A model generated the notes under the pieces. The model had not been told where the DNA came from. It saw only the letters and a program-made list of their open reading frames with translations, and did not search any database. Made by a program: the position numbers and the translations under genes. Below are positions 33,234 to 42,247 of a stretch of DNA of 48,937 nucleotides, piece after piece (the first letter of the stretch is position 1; each line of letters opens with the position of its first letter). This DNA is from Desulfococcaceae bacterium (GTDB lineage Bacteria > Desulfobacterota > Desulfobacteria > Desulfobacterales > Desulfosalsimonadaceae). The DNA lies in NCBI GenBank assembly GCA_030145385.1, contig JAQYVU010000025.1:1-48937 (forward strand). The letters are read 5' to 3'.

Positions 33234-34667
33234 ATGTCATATGAAGCTGTCATCGGCCTTGAAATTCATGTTCAGTTGAATTGTCCCACCAAATTATTCT
33301 GCAATTGCGCCAACGTTGCCACTGAGCAGGCCAACAGTCATATCTGCCCGATCTGCATCTGGGTGCCGGGAGCGGTGCCGCAGCTGAGCGAAAGCGCCCT
33401 GAAGCAGGCGGCCCTGACCTGTCTGGCCCTGAACTGCGAAATTCAGGAAGAAAGCGGTTTTGACCAGAAAGTGTACTATTATCCCGACCTGCCCAAGGGA
33501 TTTCAGTTGTCCCAGCATCATAAGCCCCTGTCCCGCAAAGGCTGGCTGGATATTACGGGTGAAGACGGCAAATCCCGGCGGTTGCGCATTCACCATATTC
33601 ATATGGAAGAGGATGTGGCCAAGCTGGTGCATGAAACCGAAGGCCAGGCACGAATCAGCCTGGTGGATTTCAACCGTGCCGGCGCGCCTTTAGTTGAAAT
33701 CGTCACCGAGCCGGACATGCGCAGTTCTTATGAAGCCATGGCGTTTCTTCGTGCCGTGCGGACCCAGATCCGTTATGCCGGAACCGCTGAATGCAGTATG
33801 GAAAGCGGCACCATGCGATGTGATGCCAACATTTCCCTGCGTCCTGCCGGCAGTGAAGAATTTTTCACCAAGGTGGAAGTCAAAAACATGAATTCCGTCA
33901 AGGCGGTGGGAAGCGCCATTGCCTATGAGATCGAACGCCAGTCCAAATTGCTGGATGAGGGACAGCCGGTGACCATGCATACGCGTCTGTGGGATCCGGA
34001 GAAAAATGTCACCACCTACATGCGGGACAAATTCGCCGGACCGTGTGTCCCCGACCCGTCCGTGCCTCGTATCCGGATGTCCAAAGCACAAATCGATCTC
34101 CTGGCCGAGCGGCTGCCGGAAATGCCGTCTGTAAAACAGGCGCGCTTTGTGGAACAATTCAAATTAACCGAGGAAGAGGCCGCCCAGATGAGTGCTGAGC
34201 GGGATCTGGCCGATTATTTTGAAACCCTCGTAAACGCCGGCATTACTCCCCATACTGCCGCCCAGTGGATGGCCGGCCGTTTTCTGCCCGTGTTGAAAGA
34301 ACAGCAACAGGAAATCGCCTCCACGTCCCTGACGCCCGACCGGGCCGCGGAACTGCTGTCCATGCTTGAAAAGGAAGTCATTAATGCCAAGCAGGCGCGA
34401 AAGATTCTGCTGCTGATGTTTACATCGGAGAAAACCGCTGCCGCCATTGCCGATGAAAAAGGGTTTAAGCAGCTAACCGACCCGGCTGTTCTGACCGCCA
34501 TTCTGGAGCAGGTCATGGCCGATCAGCCGGATGCCGTGGCCAATCTGCGTTCCGGCAAAAAACAGGCTGCCAGCTTTCTCATCGGCCAGGCCATGCAGCA
34601 GTCCCGGGGCAAGGCAAATCCCAAACTGCTTGCCGATCTTCTGGAAAATCTCATGGGGGCGAATTAA
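33234..34667 (+). CDS. gatB: Asp/Glu-tRNA amidotransferase subunit B with altered conserved loop
   Basis: 477 residues; AAGGA lies 10 nt before the ATG at 33234, inside the end of gatA. GatB features are present: EAVIGLEIHVQL, zinc-knuckle cysteines FCNC and HICPIC, YYYPDLPKGFQLSQ, IHMEEDVAKLVHE, RAGAPLVEIVTEPD, GTMRCDANISLRP, VEVKNMNS, and a C-terminal YqeY-like tail domain. GatB phosphorylates and then amidates Asp- or Glu-tRNA. The near-invariant stretch that normally reads DYRYFPEPDLP after MRxKE is replaced by YMRDKFAGPCVPDPSVP (34017-34067), losing the DYRYF residues. Length otherwise usual. Confidence 0.93.
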   Translation: MSYEAVIGLEIHVQLNCPTKLFCNCANVATEQANSHICPICIWVPGAVPQLSESALKQAALTCLALNCEIQEESGFDQKVYYYPDLPKGFQLSQHHKPLSRKGWLDITGEDGKSRRLRIHHIHMEEDVAKLVHETEGQARISLVDFNRAGAPLVEIVTEPDMRSSYEAMAFLRAVRTQIRYAGTAECSMESGTMRCDANISLRPAGSEEFFTKVEVKNMNSVKAVGSAIAYEIERQSKLLDEGQPVTMHTRLWDPEKNVTTYMRDKFAGPCVPDPSVPRIRMSKAQIDLLAERLPEMPSVKQARFVEQFKLTEEEAAQMSAERDLADYFETLVNAGITPHTAAQWMAGRFLPVLKEQQQEIASTSLTPDRAAELLSMLEKEVINAKQARKILLLMFTSEKTAAAIADEKGFKQLTDPAVLTAILEQVMADQPDAVANLRSGKKQAASFLIGQAMQQSRGKANPKLLADLLENLMGAN

Positions 34668-34742
34668 ATTCGGCAATTCACACAGTCAGGACAAAACGTT
34701 GATTCAGTATCTGGCTTCGGCATTTATTACAAAGCTATGTAG

Positions 34743-34774
34743 GGGAGGGCTTTATGCCCTCCTGGTTTATTTTC
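34743..34774 (+). terminator. Rho-independent terminator candidate after gatB
   Basis: GGAGGGC-TTTAT-GCCCTCC hairpin followed by TGGTTTATTTT. The 7-bp GC-rich stem is strong; the T tract is interrupted. It would end the aspS-gatC/gatA/gatB transcript. Confidence 0.6.
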
Positions 34775-34828
34775 CCCTGATTTCTGACTCTGTTAATTAG
34801 TCTCTGAGCGAAACCCTTAAATAAAGCT

Positions 34829-34914
34829 GTCATTACGCGGAGTGAGGAACGAACGACAAAGTAATCCCCTGTCTTTGAGGAGATTGCTTCGGTCGTGCCT
34901 CCCTCGCAATGACG
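34829..34914. repeat. Dispersed palindrome, TGTCATTACG/CGCAATGACG type, copy 2
   Basis: Contains GTCATTACGCGGAGTGAGGAACG, GACAAAGTAATCCCC and, on the other side, GGAGATTGCTTCGGTCGTGCCTCCCTCGCAATGAC. Internal GTAATC/GATTGC and outer GTCATT/AATGAC arms pair. Same family as 27779-27862. Confidence 0.75.
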
Positions 34915-35270
34915 GGATATCCATTGTTGAAGGACTTTCCGTTCAAGCACTAATTCTCACTGATCGGGGGATTGGTTGTTTATTTCAAAGCTCTCAATCG
35001 CCAGAATCGCATCAATTCATGGAAACATTTTCCACTCACAGCATTGACCGAATCCAATGTCGGTCAAACAAAAAAATCCTATTTTTATGATTATCTGTCT
35101 GAAAACATGCAGTTATTTAAATCCATTCTTTCATTTGAAAAATTTTTATGCTAAAAATTATTTTACTAATGATGGGGGGTGATGTTTAAGTCGTTTTTAA
35201 TATAAGACTCACGAGTACCTATAGTCTTTTCATTCAATCATTCCTTAAAAGCATTCAATCCGGTCCACAG

Positions 35271-35306
35271 ACCGCAGGGTGGATTAGCAAAGCGTAATCC
35301 ACCAAA
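35271..35306. repeat. Dispersed hairpin, GGTGGATTAGC/GTAATCCACC type
   Basis: GGTGGATTAGCAAAGCGTAATCCACC forms a 10-12 bp hairpin preceded by ACCGCAG. It is the intact version of the degenerate copy at 29482-29518. Confidence 0.7.
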
Positions 35307-35425
35307 AAAAGAACCGGCGATTAAAGAGAAAATGTTTCAACCGCCGGTGATGAATAGTCATAAGATTCTGTAATTTAGTGATAAGGTTCCTGTTTGCATT
35401 AATATAATAATCAAGGAGGGCGGTC

Positions 35426-37123
35426 ATGAATCATCAGGCGGATAAACCCTGGCTGAGCAGCTACGAAGCTCGGCTGGCCCCGGAAATACCTATACCGGAG
35501 ATTACCTTTACCGATATGCTGGAAGAAGGCTTAACCACCTATCCGGACCGGGTGGCCCTGCATTTTCTCGGCACCCGGCTGACCTTCCGCGAGTTGAATG
35601 ATCTGGCAGCGACGTTTGCGTCGTTTCTGCGATCGGGCGGCTATGGTCCGGACGACGTGGTCGGCATCCAGCTGCCGAATATTCCGGAATATCCCATTGC
35701 CCTGGCGGGCGCTCTCAAAGCCGGGTGCGCAATAACGGGAATTTCGCCGTTGCTGACGGCCAGGGAGATGGTTCACCAGATCAATGATGCCGAAGCCCGG
35801 GTGATCGTTATTCTCGATTCCCTGTTCGAGGAGCGCCTGCTCAAAATCAAAGACAAAATTCCGAATGTCGAAAAGATCGTTGTCGCCAATGTAGGGAATT
35901 TTTTGCCGTGGCCCAAACGGATACTCGGAAAGCTTTTCAAGAAAATACCCACCGGCGCCATTGTACCTGTTTCGGGCAAGGCGGTTTTGCCGTTCAAAAA
36001 GGTCCTGGCGTCCCATGAACCGGTTAACGGTAAACCGGAAATCACGCCGGACAACACCTGCCTGATCCAGTACACCGGCGGAACTACCGGCCTGCCCAAA
36101 GGGACCGAGCTGACCCACCGCAATCTCGTGGCCAATACGACCCATGCCAAAGAGTGGGCAGGATGGGATATTGGAAATGACGTGCTCTGTTCTGCGTTCC
36201 CGTATTTTCATCTGGCCGGTCTGGCTTTCGGGATGGTGGCCATGAGTACCGCCAACACCCAGTGCCTGATACCGGACCCGCGCAATACCGACCATTTCTG
36301 CAGGGAGATTGATCAGAATAACGCCACGGTTGTGGCCAATGTGCCGACCCTGTACCAGATGCTGCTGGACAACCCCAGGTTCAGAGCGATTGATTTTTCC
36401 ATGCTGAAAATTTGTTTATCCGGGGCAGCCCCTTTTTCCGTTAAAGCGATTAATGCCTTTGAAAAAGTGGTTGGAAAAGGGAAAGTGCTTGAAGTTTACG
36501 GCATGACCGAAACCAGTCCGCTGGTAACCATGAACCCTCTTGAAGGTACCAAAAAAATTGGTTCCGTGGGTATCCCGATTCAAAACACGGCCGTGAAACT
36601 GGTGGATACCGAAACCGGGACCAGGGAGGTAGCACCGGGAGAAGCAGGGGAAGTGATCGTTCGCGGCCCCCAGGTGATGAAGGGCTACCACAACCAGCCG
36701 GAGGAGACCGCACACGCGCTGCGCGAATTCCAGGGTGAAAAATGGCTGTATACCGGCGATGTGGCCAAAATGGACGAAGACGGTTTTTTCTACATTGTGG
36801 ATCGCACCAAAGACATGCTGATCGTCAGCGGCTATAAAGTGTTTTCCCGGGAAGTCGAGGAAACCCTGTACCAGCATCCGGACATCGAATTCTGTGCCAT
36901 TGTGGGCGTACCCGACCCGGATCGCCCGGGAAGCGAACGGGTTAAGGCGGTGATTCAGCTGAAAAGCGCGGCCAAACAGAAAGATCCGGAGACGGTCAAA
37001 TCCGGCATCACCGCGTTCTGCCGGGAAAACCTGGTGCCTTACAAAATACCGAAAATCGTCGAACTGGTGGACGAAATGCCCCTGACCGCCGTGGGGAAGG
37101 TGGAAAAGAAAGCGTTGAGGTAA
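35426..37123 (+). CDS. Long/medium-chain acyl-CoA synthetase (AMP-binding ligase)
   Basis: 565 residues; AAGGAGGGCGGTC precedes the ATG. ANL-superfamily motifs are all intact: P-loop YTGGTTGLPKGTELTHRN (about 205), VYGMTETSP (about 350), YTGDVAKMDEDGF (about 435), the hinge DRTKDMLIVSGYKVFSREVEE, and the C-terminal catalytic Lys in TAVGKVEKKAL. It activates a carboxylic acid with ATP to the acyl-CoA via an acyl-adenylate. It may feed the branched acyl-CoA cluster upstream, but it is separated from it by 9 kb and has its own leader. Confidence 0.92.
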   Translation: MNHQADKPWLSSYEARLAPEIPIPEITFTDMLEEGLTTYPDRVALHFLGTRLTFRELNDLAATFASFLRSGGYGPDDVVGIQLPNIPEYPIALAGALKAGCAITGISPLLTAREMVHQINDAEARVIVILDSLFEERLLKIKDKIPNVEKIVVANVGNFLPWPKRILGKLFKKIPTGAIVPVSGKAVLPFKKVLASHEPVNGKPEITPDNTCLIQYTGGTTGLPKGTELTHRNLVANTTHAKEWAGWDIGNDVLCSAFPYFHLAGLAFGMVAMSTANTQCLIPDPRNTDHFCREIDQNNATVVANVPTLYQMLLDNPRFRAIDFSMLKICLSGAAPFSVKAINAFEKVVGKGKVLEVYGMTETSPLVTMNPLEGTKKIGSVGIPIQNTAVKLVDTETGTREVAPGEAGEVIVRGPQVMKGYHNQPEETAHALREFQGEKWLYTGDVAKMDEDGFFYIVDRTKDMLIVSGYKVFSREVEETLYQHPDIEFCAIVGVPDPDRPGSERVKAVIQLKSAAKQKDPETVKSGITAFCRENLVPYKIPKIVELVDEMPLTAVGKVEKKALR

Positions 37124-37514
37124 GAAAAAACTAAAATTTTGTATAAAAAAGGCCTGGAAAAGTAAATGGGGCATGTAAATGGAGTCAACTTTTGCTCGTT
37201 TTGTGTTTGATTGAGTAAAAAATCGGATAGTTGGACGTTTGTCTTTTGCTGTTTGTATGATTTAGTTTGTACAATTTGTCAACAACGTTACTATAAGGGC
37301 ATCTTGCATTGGGGAGCAATCTCAATATTTGCAATAAAAAGGACAGTCTGGCAAGTCAACAACAGTGTTTTTATGGAGTGAAATTATTTTGATCTTTTTA
37401 AAGAAAACATTGTTTAAAAAATAATACTATGTATTAGTGATTGGACTACATAATTTTTTTAAAAAAGTTTTAAAAAATTCTTGAAATCTGTTAAGGTATA
37501 GATTAACAAGCATT
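37124..37514. other. AT-rich intergenic region before the toxin-antitoxin locus
   Basis: 391 bp, strongly AT-rich, with TTTAAAAAA runs near the end. It must hold the promoter of the toxin operon, but no clear -35/-10 pair at standard spacing or operator palindrome stands out. Confidence 0.4.
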
Positions 37515-37925
37515 ATGAAAAAGAAAATATTTTTTCAACAACTACCAATACCTTCGCGTTATGGTAAAACAATTCATAATGTTTATTTTGCGGTTGAAGG
37601 TGATAAATCAGCCGTAATGACAAATTATAATCGTTTACCAAAAGACGATCAAGGCGCCGTAAGAGCAATAATCGTCAAAATGGCAACTGTCGAAGACTTT
37701 AAATCAGACAGAGTAAAATGGAATTTAAAAAGCTATAATTATGGTGAGATTCGACCTTTTCCTCATCGATTCTTTTTTTTTCAAAAATGTGGCAATAATC
37801 TGATTTTTTTTGATTATTGCTTAAAAAAAACAAATTCACTTAATGATGCTTTTTATAAGCAGATTAATAAAAGGAAGAAAAAATATGAAGAAGAATTCGA
37901 AAAAAAATACGGCTCCACTCGTTGA
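37515..37925 (+). CDS. RelE/HigB-like (Gp49-type) toxin
   Basis: 136 residues. The central region KMATVEDFKSDRVKWNLK, EIRPFPHRFFFF, NLIFFDYCLKKTN and a helix with NKRKKKYEEEF follow the RelE/ParE-superfamily Gp49 pattern: small beta-sheet with Arg/Lys residues and a conserved KK near the C-terminal strand. Such toxins cleave mRNA at ribosomes. The gene overlaps the downstream XRE gene by 41 bp, toxin first, as in HigBA-type systems. The N-terminal ~45 residues are longer than in typical HigB. AT-rich codons set it off from the neighbouring genes. Confidence 0.72.
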   Translation: MKKKIFFQQLPIPSRYGKTIHNVYFAVEGDKSAVMTNYNRLPKDDQGAVRAIIVKMATVEDFKSDRVKWNLKSYNYGEIRPFPHRFFFFQKCGNNLIFFDYCLKKTNSLNDAFYKQINKRKKKYEEEFEKKYGSTR

Positions 37926-38385
37926 TGAATTCGCTGATTTTTTTTCTGCCGAACCCGATGTAAATGAGAAAGCTTGGGGTCTTATCTATGACTTTTATCA
38001 TGGGATCTTAACATATATGGAAAAGAACGATATTTCACGCTCAGACCTTGCAAAAAAGCTGAATAGGTCGCGATCGGCAATAACTCAAATGTTTAACAAG
38101 ACACCAAACGTATCCTTGAAAAAAATGGTGGAAATAGCCGATGCCTTAAACCAAAATCTTAAAATTAGCTTTGAAACAATTGGTTCTTTTGTTGAAGAAA
38201 CAGATATCCGACCGGCAAAAGCCTCATATGTTCCAGTTGGTGCGGGTAATGTCCTAGTCGATGCAGACGATAGCTCTCAATTTGATGGCATTAATAGTTG
38301 CAGCGCTAAAGTAATTCCATTTAAACGAGGAATAAGCGCCACAATCGATACTGGTATTGGTTATGCTGATGCTGCTAATGGATAA
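37885..38385 (+). CDS. XRE family antitoxin
   Basis: 166 residues from the ATG at 37885 (GGAAGAAAAAAT upstream; an ATG at 37843 is further inside the toxin gene and less well placed). A helix-turn-helix is clear at about residues 45-95: ISRSDLAKKLNRSRSAITQMFNKTPNVSLKKMVEIADAL (quoted in parts: SDLAKKLNRSRSAITQMF). The preceding acidic N-terminus (DEFADFFSAEPDV) and the C-terminal ~70 residues of low complexity are unusual for a HigA-like protein. It is expected to neutralise the toxin and repress the operon. Confidence 0.75.
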   Translation: MKKNSKKNTAPLVDEFADFFSAEPDVNEKAWGLIYDFYHGILTYMEKNDISRSDLAKKLNRSRSAITQMFNKTPNVSLKKMVEIADALNQNLKISFETIGSFVEETDIRPAKASYVPVGAGNVLVDADDSSQFDGINSCSAKVIPFKRGISATIDTGIGYADAANG

Positions 38386-38407
38386 CATATTTTGAATGGA
38401 GTAAACC

Positions 38408-38827
38408 ATGAAGCTTTCTAAGCCAATGAAAAAAATACTTATGGATGAAATCGCTTATGTGATTGATGCCATGGAAAAAGATGATAACGACGAAAAAAAG
38501 TTATATTATTTTTCCGGTATTCATGGAGTTGTAAATCGAATTTTCAATATAGAATTTAATGAAGATCTTGTCTTTCTTCATACTGTTTTAAAAAGTTCTC
38601 ATGAAGCAATAAGCGCAAGACTACAAGCTATGAAAAATGGTCAAGATTCAGTAATCCTATTATTTACAATTCAATTTCAAAAGTTAATAGAAATTGCGAA
38701 AGAGCTTTCTGGAAAAATAAAAAAAGACGAGCCTTTTGATGATGTACTTAAAAAATTGTCAGTTATCGCATATACAACAACAGGAAATGGTTTTTACTTA
38801 TTAGATAAAGGCATAATAAAACTTTAA
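38408..38827 (+). CDS. Unknown protein, third gene of the toxin-antitoxin locus
   Basis: 139 residues, starts 22 bp after the XRE gene with GAATGGAG upstream. It appears all-helical (KPMKKILMDEIAYVIDAMEK, LHTVLKSSHEAISARLQAM, QFQKLIEIAKELSGKIKK) with no signal peptide, metal or catalytic motif that I recognise. Same AT-rich codon use as the toxin and antitoxin, so the three probably moved together. It may be an accessory factor; that is inference from position only. Confidence 0.6.
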   Translation: MKLSKPMKKILMDEIAYVIDAMEKDDNDEKKLYYFSGIHGVVNRIFNIEFNEDLVFLHTVLKSSHEAISARLQAMKNGQDSVILLFTIQFQKLIEIAKELSGKIKKDEPFDDVLKKLSVIAYTTTGNGFYLLDKGIIKL

Positions 38828-38865
38828 ATCATAAAAAAATCCATTAAATATCTTGTGGTCTGTCA

Positions 38866-38909
38866 AAATCCGGTTATTTTTCTTTTAAAAAAAATGACCG
38901 GATTTATTT
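38866..38909 (+). terminator. Rho-independent terminator after the toxin-antitoxin locus
   Basis: AAATCCGGTTATTTTT and AAAAAATGACCGGATTT pair at 13 of 14 around a short A/T-rich loop, followed by ATTTATTT. Ends the three-gene transcript and could work in both directions. Confidence 0.6.
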
Positions 38910-39138
38910 ATCAGAATTAGAGAAGTGGAGGGCTTTAATAAATGAACCGGGACGTTGTTGATAAATTACACAAACTCTATTACAGCAAAGACACCTGACC
39001 AATTAACGAATTGTAACGGGAAAAAATAAAATCAGTTTCACGATTTCGATAACTGTAAACTCCCAGCATCTTATCCTCTTTATTTTTCTTGATGGGCAAG
39101 AAAAGTAACAAAAGAACCCAGCCCTGCGCTGCGGTGAT

Positions 39139-39297
39139 CCCTGACCCGATGGTTTTCGTGGCGGGGGACAAACTCGCTCTGTACAGTGGCATGCCGGATT
39201 TTTTGTCATTATATAGTTTGTCGAAACCGACAGGTTTACTGTTTTTAACCCGCTCAAACAGTGTCCCCCTTCTTCCACGCAAACCATCGGGTCAGGG
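39139..39297. repeat. Long inverted-repeat element
   Basis: Left arm CCCTGACCCGATGGTTTTCGTGGCGGGGGACA (39139-39170, quoted in parts of the strand) is complementary to 39262-39297 with one mismatch and a four-base indel. Between the arms is ~90 bp with further partial pairing (AACTCGCTC / GAGCGGGTT). Apparent reading frames through it are dictated by the palindrome and not credible as genes. It looks like a non-autonomous or REP-type element. Confidence 0.65.
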
Positions 39298-39666
39298 CCG
39301 CATCGCAATGGGCAAAACCCCTCCGATGAAAGTATTTCACCATTTATTTTATATTCATACTTAGGCAAAGGGTATTGATCAGAGACTTTGTATGAGCGAA
39401 ATCGGGGGTCTTCATTCTTGACAGATTTCACGGAATTCAAATGAATGGCGGGCCACAAGTCAACTTACCACAATCACAAAAGCCTTAAACATCTCCTTTA
39501 ATAGGCGCTATATCGCACGTTTGAGGGGTAAACCATCAAAAAAGCAATAACCGGGATCAAGCCTGCTCTTGCCGGCTTTCCTTCTTTTATGTTATCATCC
39601 CCCATTCCTTTTACTATGACCGGTTCCGGCGGTTGATTCCGGGCGCAAATATTACGAGAATACGCT

Positions 39667-41217
39667 ATGCGGATGATGAAATCAAATCACATAAAATGGC
39701 TCTGGATCGTTACGTTTATATGGATAACATCCTGTTCTCAATTTGCCGAAGAAACCCTTTCGCAAAAAGGATATGAATGCGATGGCATAAAAAGAAACGC
39801 GTCTGTTCACCTTTCCAAAGAACTCGAATCCCTTTCTGAATTAACAAAGAACAAAACCGGAGTTTATGTACTGGAAGACGGCGGCGGATCCCTGGTTGCC
39901 CGCGCCTGGTTTTGTGAATATGCGGAACAAACAATCGATATTCAGTATTTTATTTTTTCTACCGATAATGTGGGTCTTATTGCCTGTGATTTCCTGGTCA
40001 GAGCTGCGGACAGAGGCATCAAAATAAGAATGCTGGTAGATGACATCATGGTGGCAGCGGACCTTGATGATGTATTAACCCTGGATTCTCATGAGAACAT
40101 TGACATTAAGATTTACAACCCGGGAGTAAACCTCGGCAAAAACATATATGAAAAGATAAAAAAGTTTACATTCGACTTCCGATCGGCCAATCAGCGCATG
40201 CACAACAAAACATTTATTGTCGACGGACAAGTCGTTATCACCGGCGGGCGAAATATTGCGGATGAATATTTTGACTATGATCATGAATATAATTTCAGGG
40301 ACAGGGATGTACTTTTACTTGGAAAAGTAACGGATACGGTGCAGCGTTCTTTTGATGAATTCTGGAATGATTCACTGAGTGTTCCGGTAGCAAAATTAGA
40401 AGATAACAGCAGCGCTGATAAGTTTGACAAGGATCCATTTGAAAAACTTCACGAATATGCCTGTAATCCGGAAAATTTCTGGCCCCAGGTGAAGACAAGA
40501 ATAGAGAATTTGCATACCGCTTTTCAAAGCATTAAGGAGTCCGGTCATCTGATCTGGGCGGACCGTGTTGATTTTGTTTCCGACAAACCAGGTAAAAATC
40601 ATGAAATCAAAGGGTTGGGCGGGGGCGGGCTTTCAACGGATGCTTTGGTCGCTTTGGTAAAAAGCGCAACGCATTCGATCGATATTCAATCCCCTTATTT
40701 AATTACAACAGAGCCTGTGATCAATTTATTTGAAAACGCTGTAAAACGGGGTGTTAAAATCAGAATACTGACCAACAGCCTTTCTTCTACTGATAATATT
40801 GAAGCGTTTAGCGGATATCAGCGGGACAGAGAAAAATTACTGAAAACCGGCGTCAGGATCTTTGAATTTCGTCCGGATGCGGCTGTCCGGTATGAAATCA
40901 TGACCGGCGCGCTGCAATCGGAAATTAACTTTATGCCGATATTCGGCCTGCATGCCAAGACGATGGTTATTGATGGAAAAATCACCGTGATCGGAACATT
41001 TAATCTCGACCCGAGAAGCGCCAACTTAAATACCGAATGTATTGCGGTCATATACTCCGAAGACACGGCAAAAGGTGTTTTAAAAGTCATGGAAGTTGAA
41101 TTCCAGCCTGAAAATTCATGGGAAACAACATTAACGTTTAATCCGGATTCTAAAGCAGGTGTAAAAAAATGCCTTAAAACCTGGACCCGAAAAGTGGTTC
41201 CCAAGGATATTTTGTAA
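39667..41217 (+). CDS. Phospholipase D-like lipoprotein (cardiolipin-synthase-related)
   Basis: 516 residues. The N-terminus is a lipoprotein signal (hydrophobic core, then ITSC with the lipid-modified Cys about residue 23). Both HKD motifs are complete: HNKTFIVDG (about 178) and HAKTMVIDG (about 427), each with the downstream Gly/Asn (GGRN, GTFN). The long middle insertion and lipid anchor match exported PLD-family proteins that may remodel or scavenge phospholipids in the periplasm. It is followed by an MBL-fold gene on the same strand. Exact reaction unknown. Confidence 0.85.
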   Translation: MRMMKSNHIKWLWIVTFIWITSCSQFAEETLSQKGYECDGIKRNASVHLSKELESLSELTKNKTGVYVLEDGGGSLVARAWFCEYAEQTIDIQYFIFSTDNVGLIACDFLVRAADRGIKIRMLVDDIMVAADLDDVLTLDSHENIDIKIYNPGVNLGKNIYEKIKKFTFDFRSANQRMHNKTFIVDGQVVITGGRNIADEYFDYDHEYNFRDRDVLLLGKVTDTVQRSFDEFWNDSLSVPVAKLEDNSSADKFDKDPFEKLHEYACNPENFWPQVKTRIENLHTAFQSIKESGHLIWADRVDFVSDKPGKNHEIKGLGGGGLSTDALVALVKSATHSIDIQSPYLITTEPVINLFENAVKRGVKIRILTNSLSSTDNIEAFSGYQRDREKLLKTGVRIFEFRPDAAVRYEIMTGALQSEINFMPIFGLHAKTMVIDGKITVIGTFNLDPRSANLNTECIAVIYSEDTAKGVLKVMEVEFQPENSWETTLTFNPDSKAGVKKCLKTWTRKVVPKDIL

Positions 41218-41341
41218 AACGTGAATAGGATCGCACCTTGATTAAAGCATTATAGCTATGGCTCCTCAAAATCAGCGGCAATGGCGTAACCGGGGATCAA
41301 ATTTTGAATTGTTCAAATGCTAAGAAGGATAAAAAGAATCA

Positions 41342-42247
41342 ATGGATGAAATAAAAGCAGGCCCCATAAGGATGCTGCCCGGGCCGGGGAAGGGCAAATA
41401 CCCCCATTGCCATTCATTATATATTGAAGGTGCCGGTGTGCTCATCGATCCTGCCTCGGATAGGGAGCGGCTGGTGCGCCTGCGCGAGGAAGAGGGGGTG
41501 AGCATGATCTGGCTGACCCATTGGCATGAGGACCATCTCATGCACTGGGATCTGTTTTCAGACCTGCCCCTTTGGGTGGGCCGGCAGGATGCGCCGCCGC
41601 TGATGGATATGGAGACGTTTCTGGACTGGTATAACATGGATCTGCCGGAAAATATTCATCTGCGGGATTTCTGGCGGTCACTTTTAAAGGAGCAGTTTCA
41701 TTATGCGCCCAGAACGCCGGACCGCCTTTTGGATGACGGTGAAATGATTGAAATTAACGGGGTCAGAATCGAAGTTATCCATTCTCCGGGACACACCCCG
41801 GGGCATCTGTCCTTCTGGTTTCCGGATCACAAGGTCATGTTTCTGGGCGATTATGATCTGACGCCCTTCGGTCCCTGGTATGGGGATAAATATTCCTCCA
41901 TACAGCAAACACTGGAATCAGCGGAAACCTTAAGAAGATTTCCAGCCAATACCTGGTTTACCTGTCACGAAACCGGGGTCTTTTACGGCGATACCGAAAA
42001 ATTGTGGGACCAGTACCTTGCCGTTGTGGACCGGAGAGAGGAAAAGTTATTCGAATATCTGAAAAGCCCCCACAATTCTTACCGGACCATGGAAGACATT
42101 ATCAACCAGTGGATTGTCTACGGCAAGGCCCGGGAGCCGTTGGATTTTTTTAAATTCGGGGAGCGGGCCAATATGGGAAAACATCTTGAAAAGCTCATTG
42201 AAAGCGGGCGTGTCTGTCAGGACGGGGAACACTTTTATGCCCTGTGA
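41342..42247 (+). CDS. MBL-fold metallo-hydrolase
   Basis: 301 residues. The metal-binding motif is THWHEDH (about residue 59), followed by SPGHTPGHLSFWF with the next His (about 144), LGDYDLTPFG supplying the bridging Asp, and a late TCHETG. A C-terminal helical domain (about 225-300) is common in flavin-independent glyoxalase II/LACTB2-like members. It probably hydrolyses a thioester or lactone; substrate unknown. GAAGGATAAAAAGAATCA precedes the ATG. The truncated copy at 27342-27836 is of the same family. Confidence 0.85.
   Translation: MDEIKAGPIRMLPGPGKGKYPHCHSLYIEGAGVLIDPASDRERLVRLREEEGVSMIWLTHWHEDHLMHWDLFSDLPLWVGRQDAPPLMDMETFLDWYNMDLPENIHLRDFWRSLLKEQFHYAPRTPDRLLDDGEMIEINGVRIEVIHSPGHTPGHLSFWFPDHKVMFLGDYDLTPFGPWYGDKYSSIQQTLESAETLRRFPANTWFTCHETGVFYGDTEKLWDQYLAVVDRREEKLFEYLKSPHNSYRTMEDIINQWIVYGKAREPLDFFKFGERANMGKHLEKLIESGRVCQDGEHFYAL

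Larger units (their letters stand above)
34668..35425. other. Intergenic region with terminator and two dispersed repeats
   Basis: 758 bp between gatB and the acyl-CoA ligase. It contains the terminator-like hairpin at 34743-34774, a TGTCATTACG-type palindrome (34829-34914) and a CCGCAGGGTGG-type hairpin (35271-35306). I see no gene here; short open frames through the repeats are not credible. Confidence 0.6.
38828..39666. other. Intergenic region with terminator and long palindrome
   Basis: 839 bp. After the terminator (38866-38909) a GGAGGGCTTTAATAA-ATG opens an 18-codon frame (MNRDVVDKLHKL...) ended by TGA at ~38996, possibly the relic start of a lost gene. Then comes the palindrome at 39139-39297. 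No intact gene is visible on either strand. Confidence 0.5.

Noticed and set aside
34842-35154. Short plus-strand frames between gatB and the acyl-CoA ligase
   Set aside because: They run through dispersed palindromes and have no ribosome binding site or recognisable sequence.
39089-39364. Open frames through the 39.1-39.4 kb palindrome
   Set aside because: Both strands give similar-looking frames because the sequence is self-complementary; no ribosome binding site or family match.
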